In this document: in pieces, positions 5,868-7,754 of the stretch
How positions within the stretch are numbered: the stretch's first letter is position 1
Layout of the letters: each line of letters starts with the position of its first letter
Assembly: GCA_025350985.1 (NCBI GenBank)
Contig: JANXWU010000258.1
Span: 1-7,754 of the forward strand
Length of the DNA: 7,754 nucleotides
DNA from: Spartobacteria bacterium
GTDB lineage: Bacteria; Verrucomicrobiota; Verrucomicrobiia; Chthoniobacterales; Chthoniobacteraceae
Reading direction: 5' to 3'
Notes under the pieces: model-generated
What the model saw: the letters and a program-made list of their open reading frames with translations, nothing else
The model's database searches: none
What the model was told of the DNA's origin: nothing
Program-made: the position numbers and the translations under genes

Positions 5868-5922
5868 AATCGTCCTTGAGCGCACCGTGGAAAAGGGCGC
5901 GGAGGTTTACGCGAAGGTGTGA
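5860..5922 (+). pseudogene. RelE/ParE-type toxin start fused in frame to the thiC-tail repeat
   Basis: GTG 5860 opens MFEIVLERT, the usual first strand of a RelE/ParE toxin partnered with Phd/YefM. At 5887 it passes directly and in frame into the last 36 bp of the thiC-tail repeat ([15 protein letters not shown]). The rest of the toxin (normally about 80-90 residues) and the first 100 bp or so of the repeat are gone. A single deletion between the toxin gene and the downstream repeat copy explains this. The 20-residue product cannot be a ribonuclease toxin. Confidence 0.7.
5887..5922 (+). repeat. thiC-tail repeat, copy 3 (3' 36 bp only)
   Basis: GTGGAAAAGGGCGCGGAGG through GCGAAGGTGTGA matches the end of the other copies with one substitution (GTG for GCG in the last sense codon). 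It is the downstream edge of the phd cassette, truncated by the deletion that removed the toxin. Confidence 0.9.
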
Positions 5923-5956
5923 AAAACAACCGGAGCCTTCCCTTGCGCCAGCCCCG

Positions 5957-5965
5957 TGCTAGAAC
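5957..5965 (+). promoter_or_regulatory. Extended -10 motif before the MNT-HEPN pair
   Basis: TG-C-TAGAAC ends six bases before GTG 5972, the same spacing as at the other cassettes, though the hexamer is poorer and no clear -35 is seen. Confidence 0.3.
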
Positions 5966-5971
5966 GAAACC

Positions 5972-6292
5972 GTGAAAACGCTCGACGCCGACCTGCTCCA
6001 GACAGCCACCCAAAGGCTCGTGGCAGAATTTCAGCCCGAGCAAATCTGGCTGTTCGGCTCCCACGCTTGGGGCACGGCTAGAGAGGACAGCGACATTGAT
6101 CTCATGGTCATCGTTCCGCAAAGCGACGAGCGCCCCATCCGCCGCGACCAACGCGCCCAGCGCTGCCTCGGGCGGCTGCTGGTTTCCGCCGACGTGCTCG
6201 TGCGGACGCGACAGGAGGTCAACCGCGTCCGTGAAGTGCTCGGAAGCCTGACCCACGAGGTGTTGCAAAAGGGACGCAAGGTTTATGGATGA
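5972..6292 (+). CDS. MNT-type nucleotidyltransferase antitoxin (MntA-like)
   Basis: A 106-residue minimal nucleotidyltransferase. The catalytic motif is plain: WLFGSHAWGTAREDSDIDLMVIV, with G29-S30, D41 and D43, and a third acid at D74 in SADVLV. In characterised MntA/HepT systems this enzyme adds AMP units from ATP to the HEPN toxin and so silences it. The next gene is a HEPN protein that overlaps it by 8 bp, so the two form one TA cassette. The GTG start is chosen because it gives the expected N-terminal helix and lies six bases after a -10-like motif. All active-site residues are present; activity is likely but the exact modification is inferred. Confidence 0.92.
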   Translation: MKTLDADLLQTATQRLVAEFQPEQIWLFGSHAWGTAREDSDIDLMVIVPQSDERPIRRDQRAQRCLGRLLVSADVLVRTRQEVNRVREVLGSLTHEVLQKGRKVYG

Positions 6293-6698
6293 CACTCGCC
6301 TGGCTTTGCTGCGCTCCTGGCTCACCAAAGCGGCCAGCGATTTGCGAGGTGCCCGCATCCTCGGCTCGGCTGACGATCCGCCACTCGACACCGCCATCTA
6401 TCATTGCCAGCAAACGGCGGAGAAGGCGGTGAAAGCATTTCTCGTCTCCAAAGAACTCTCCCCCGAAAAGACCCACGACATCCGCCGGCTCACGCTCGCT
6501 GCCGCCGCTCATGAATCCAGCTTCCACGAATTGCTCGACTTGGCGGCTTCCCTCACCCCGTACGCGTGGGAATTCCGTTACCCCGGTGATTTGGCTGAAA
6601 CGTACCCGACGCGCGAGGAATTCGACGAGGCCCTGCAACACGCCCAGACCATTTATGATTTCGTGTTGAACCTGCTCCCCGCTGAAGCGCACCCATGA
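6285..6698 (+). CDS. HEPN domain toxin-like protein
   Basis: A 137-residue all-helical HEPN protein: [17 protein letters not shown] (11-27), then [20 protein letters not shown] (39-58), EKTHDIRRL, and a C-terminal [16 protein letters not shown]...A..IYDFV. The first gene of the pair is the MNT enzyme. HEPN toxins are usually ribonucleases with an R-x4-6-H motif; I do not see a good one here, the nearest being an Arg to His spacing of seven (RLTLAAAAH), so it may belong to the non-canonical HEPN branch. Its last codons overlap the ATG of repeat copy 4 (ATGA at 6695-6698), which would couple translation of the repeat ORF to this gene. No frameshift is seen. Confidence 0.9.
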   Translation: MDDTRLALLRSWLTKAASDLRGARILGSADDPPLDTAIYHCQQTAEKAVKAFLVSKELSPEKTHDIRRLTLAAAAHESSFHELLDLAASLTPYAWEFRYPGDLAETYPTREEFDEALQHAQTIYDFVLNLLPAEAHP

Positions 6699-6829
6699 AG
6701 ACCACCGAAGACGTCCGCAAATACGCCGCCGAACAGGCGATCTCCGAGGAAGATGCCTTGAGGAAAGGCATGGAGGAGAAGTCGAAGGAGTTTGTGGAGA
6801 AGGGCGCGGAGATTTACGCGAAGGCTTAG
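6695..6829 (+). repeat. thiC-tail repeat, copy 4 (intact)
   Basis: A full 135-bp copy between the HEPN and PIN cassettes. It is the most diverged intact copy (about 10 differences from 7501), with a TAG rather than TGA stop and several synonymous changes. Confidence 0.95.
6695..6829 (+). CDS. ThiC C-terminal tail-like mini-ORF (44 residues)
   Basis: Same 44-residue frame as the copy at 5508, here ...[14 protein letters not shown]... ending GAEIYAKA. All changes relative to the other copies keep the frame open, and most replacements are conservative (D/E, I/V, K/R). The start is fused to the HEPN stop as ATGA, so ribosomes finishing HEPN could restart here. Whether it is translated is unknown. 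Confidence 0.5.
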   Translation: MKTTEDVRKYAAEQAISEEDALRKGMEEKSKEFVEKGAEIYAKA

Positions 6830-6847
6830 TCATTCAGCCCTCAAGCC

Positions 6848-7279
6848 GTGCGCCTATATCTCGACACCAGCGTTCTCAATCGTCCATTCGACGATCAGAA
6901 ACAGCCGCGCATCTGGTTGGAAACGCTCGCGTTCAGCCTAGTGCTGAGTCTGATCGAGGCTGGCGAGGCTGAACTAATTTCCTCGCCGATCCACACGCTC
7001 GAAAATAGCCGTAGTCCGCTCTCCGTCCGCCGATTGTGGGTTGATCGCTGCCGGCGTCTCGCCACCCACTCCGTCACCCTTACGGATACGATTCGAAATC
7101 GCGCTCACGAACTGGTCACCACCGGCCAGAAACCACTCGACGCCTTGCACCTCGCCTGCGCTGAGTCCGCAGGAGCCGATTGGTTCCTCACTTGTGACGA
7201 CCGCTTGATTAGGCGATACGTTGGGCCTCTGACGGTTCAGACACCACCGAACTTCATCTTCAGCCAATCCACGCCATGA
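6848..7279 (+). CDS. PIN-domain (VapC-like) toxin
   Basis: A 143-residue PIN-domain protein starting at GTG 6848: RLYLDTSVLNRPFDD gives the first catalytic aspartate (D6), HTLENS an acidic residue (E52), KPLDALHLACAESAGADWFLTCDDRLIRR gives D98 and D117/D118. These form the metal site of a VapC-type endoribonuclease that cuts tRNA or rRNA. The expected antitoxin lies downstream rather than upstream, with a 4-bp ATGA overlap. Repeat copy 4 ends 18 bp before the start. The motif set and length are complete. Confidence 0.9.
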   Translation: MRLYLDTSVLNRPFDDQKQPRIWLETLAFSLVLSLIEAGEAELISSPIHTLENSRSPLSVRRLWVDRCRRLATHSVTLTDTIRNRAHELVTTGQKPLDALHLACAESAGADWFLTCDDRLIRRYVGPLTVQTPPNFIFSQSTP

Positions 7280-7476
7280 GCATTACCGTCGATAACGAAC
7301 TCGCCACCATCGAGGAAGCCACCGCCATTCTTTTGGAAAAGATGCCCGCATCCAAAGTCGCACGCCTGCTCGCCACGCTCCAAGTCGGCACCGGTGATTG
7401 CGTGAAGACCCGTGATCAACTTTTCGCCGGTGAAACGGTGAACAGCTTGTTCGAGCAAGCCAAAGCGGTTGAGTAG
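7276..7476 (+). CDS. Small PIN-partner protein, likely antitoxin
   Basis: A 66-residue protein with no family that I can name: MSITVDNELATIEEATAILL, then PASKVARLLATLQ, and a C-terminal helix AGETVNSLFEQAKAVE. It is acidic and mostly helical, which suits an antitoxin binding the basic face of a PIN toxin. The ATGA overlap with the PIN gene shows coupling. The order toxin then antitoxin is reversed from common vapBC. Repeat copy 5 follows after a few bases. Confidence 0.7.
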   Translation: MSITVDNELATIEEATAILLEKMPASKVARLLATLQVGTGDCVKTRDQLFAGETVNSLFEQAKAVE

Positions 7477-7485
7477 TCCCGAACC

Positions 7486-7635
7486 ACGCACATCTGCTCG
7501 ATGAAGATCACCGAAGACGTCCGCAAATACGCCGCCGAACAGGCGATCTCCGAGGAGGAGGCCTTGAAGAAAGGCATGGAGGAGAAGTCGAAGGAGTTCG
7601 TGGAAAAGGGCGCGGAGGTTTACGCGAAGGCGTGA
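7486..7635 (+). repeat. thiC-tail repeat, copy 5 (longest copy)
   Basis: The 135-bp core from 7501 is preceded by 15 bp that read in frame as T-H-I-C-S before MKITED. ThiC proteins have (P-x-)F-C-S-M-K-I there, so this copy keeps part of the iron-sulfur-motif end (the last Cys codon, TGC at 7495-7497). It is also the copy with the ThiC-like ATC (Ile) at codon 3. It looks closest to the parent sequence. Confidence 0.85.
7501..7635 (+). CDS. ThiC C-terminal tail-like mini-ORF (44 residues)
   Basis: [20 protein letters not shown] at the start, ending KGAEVYAKA. This is the most ThiC-like version. It stands between the PIN cassette and the TIR/SEFIR gene, 24 bp after the small PIN-partner gene and 9 bp before GTG 7645. 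Enzyme activity is excluded because the catalytic domain is absent. Confidence 0.5.
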   Translation: MKITEDVRKYAAEQAISEEEALKKGMEEKSKEFVEKGAEVYAKA

Positions 7636-7644
7636 GTTAAATCC

Positions 7645-7754
7645 GTGAATCCAAAGGCGTTCATTTCATACAGTTGGAGTTCGGAACCTCATCGCGAGAT
7701 GGTTCGAAACTGGGCTGATCGTCTCATCGCCGACGGGGTCGAAGTTCTTCTCGA
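7645..7754 (+). CDS. TIR/SEFIR-domain protein, N-terminal part
   Basis: From GTG 7645 to the right edge the 36 codons read NPKAFISYSWSSEPHREMVR then NWADRLIADGVEVLL. KAFISYSW followed by a charged loop, WADRL and GVEVLLD is the opening strand-helix-strand of TIR_2/SEFIR domains, which in bacteria are often NADases or signalling modules of anti-phage systems. The rest is outside the window. It starts 9 bp after repeat copy 5, so it is the first gene of the next cassette. Confidence 0.8.
   Translation, partial: MNPKAFISYSWSSEPHREMVRNWADRLIADGVEVLL

Noticed and set aside
5834..6397. 187-codon minus-strand ORF across the MNT and HEPN genes.
   Set aside because: The plus-strand proteins have clear catalytic motifs and overlapping starts; the minus-strand frame has none.
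4729..7635. CRISPR-like array because of regularly recurring repeats.
   Set aside because: Repeat units are about 135 bp, coding, variable in sequence, and the intervals are whole genes of unequal length.
7635..7641. GTTAAAT fits the integron core site GTTRRRY at the end of repeat copy 5.
   Set aside because: The other copies have no such heptamer at the same place and the repeat lacks the imperfect palindrome of attC sites, so the match is probably chance.

Overview
The window looks like a stretch of an accessory or defence island in a Gram-negative, probably Verrucomicrobia-like bacterium. That guess rests on the GC-rich codon use of the middle and right parts, the near absence of Shine-Dalgarno sequences, and the density of toxin-antitoxin (TA) cassettes. 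It is an inference. All genes that I accept lie on the + strand. Left block (1-1997): a visibly AT-richer three-gene run made of the C-terminal end of a TIR-like (CAP12/Pycsar effector type) protein, a complete ribonuclease HI with all catalytic residues, and a 366-residue protein that I do not recognise by name but that has a possible PD-(D/E)XK-like nuclease core. Close spacing and shared composition suggest one transferred unit, possibly an anti-phage operon. Second block (2041-4269): GC-rich, ordinary-looking genes in decay. It holds a glyoxalase/VOC gene broken by an insertion of about 88 bp that carries palindromes, an intact seven-helix membrane protein of unknown function, and a saccharopine-dehydrogenase-family gene that has lost its C-terminal half. 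Third block (4266-7754): a repeat-punctuated array of small TA cassettes. Cassettes in order: a toxin-like remnant + DUF2283 + small antitoxin-like ORF; DUF433 antitoxin + DUF5615 PIN-like toxin; Phd/YefM antitoxin with a nearly deleted RelE/ParE-type toxin; MNT nucleotidyltransferase + HEPN; PIN toxin + 66-residue partner; then the start of a TIR/SEFIR protein that runs off the window. Between the cassettes stands the same repeat of about 135 bp: three intact copies (5508, 6695, 7501), one frameshifted copy (4729), one 36-bp tail (5887) and a possible relic (4239). The repeat is itself an open reading frame whose translation ([14 protein letters not shown]..., ending [12 protein letters not shown]) matches, from family knowledge, the C-terminal tail of ThiC (phosphomethylpyrimidine synthase), immediately after its CxxCGPxFCS iron-sulfur motif. 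The last copy even keeps an in-frame HICSM just upstream, where ThiC has (H)FCSM. The most interesting reading is that a thiC 3'-end fragment serves as the boundary or recombination unit of a TA cassette array, like a gene-derived attachment site repeated by successive insertions or used for homologous shuffling. Two copies appear to supply a -35 box for the promoter of the next cassette, and the relE deletion ends exactly inside a copy. No integrase, transposase, rRNA, tRNA or CRISPR array is visible.
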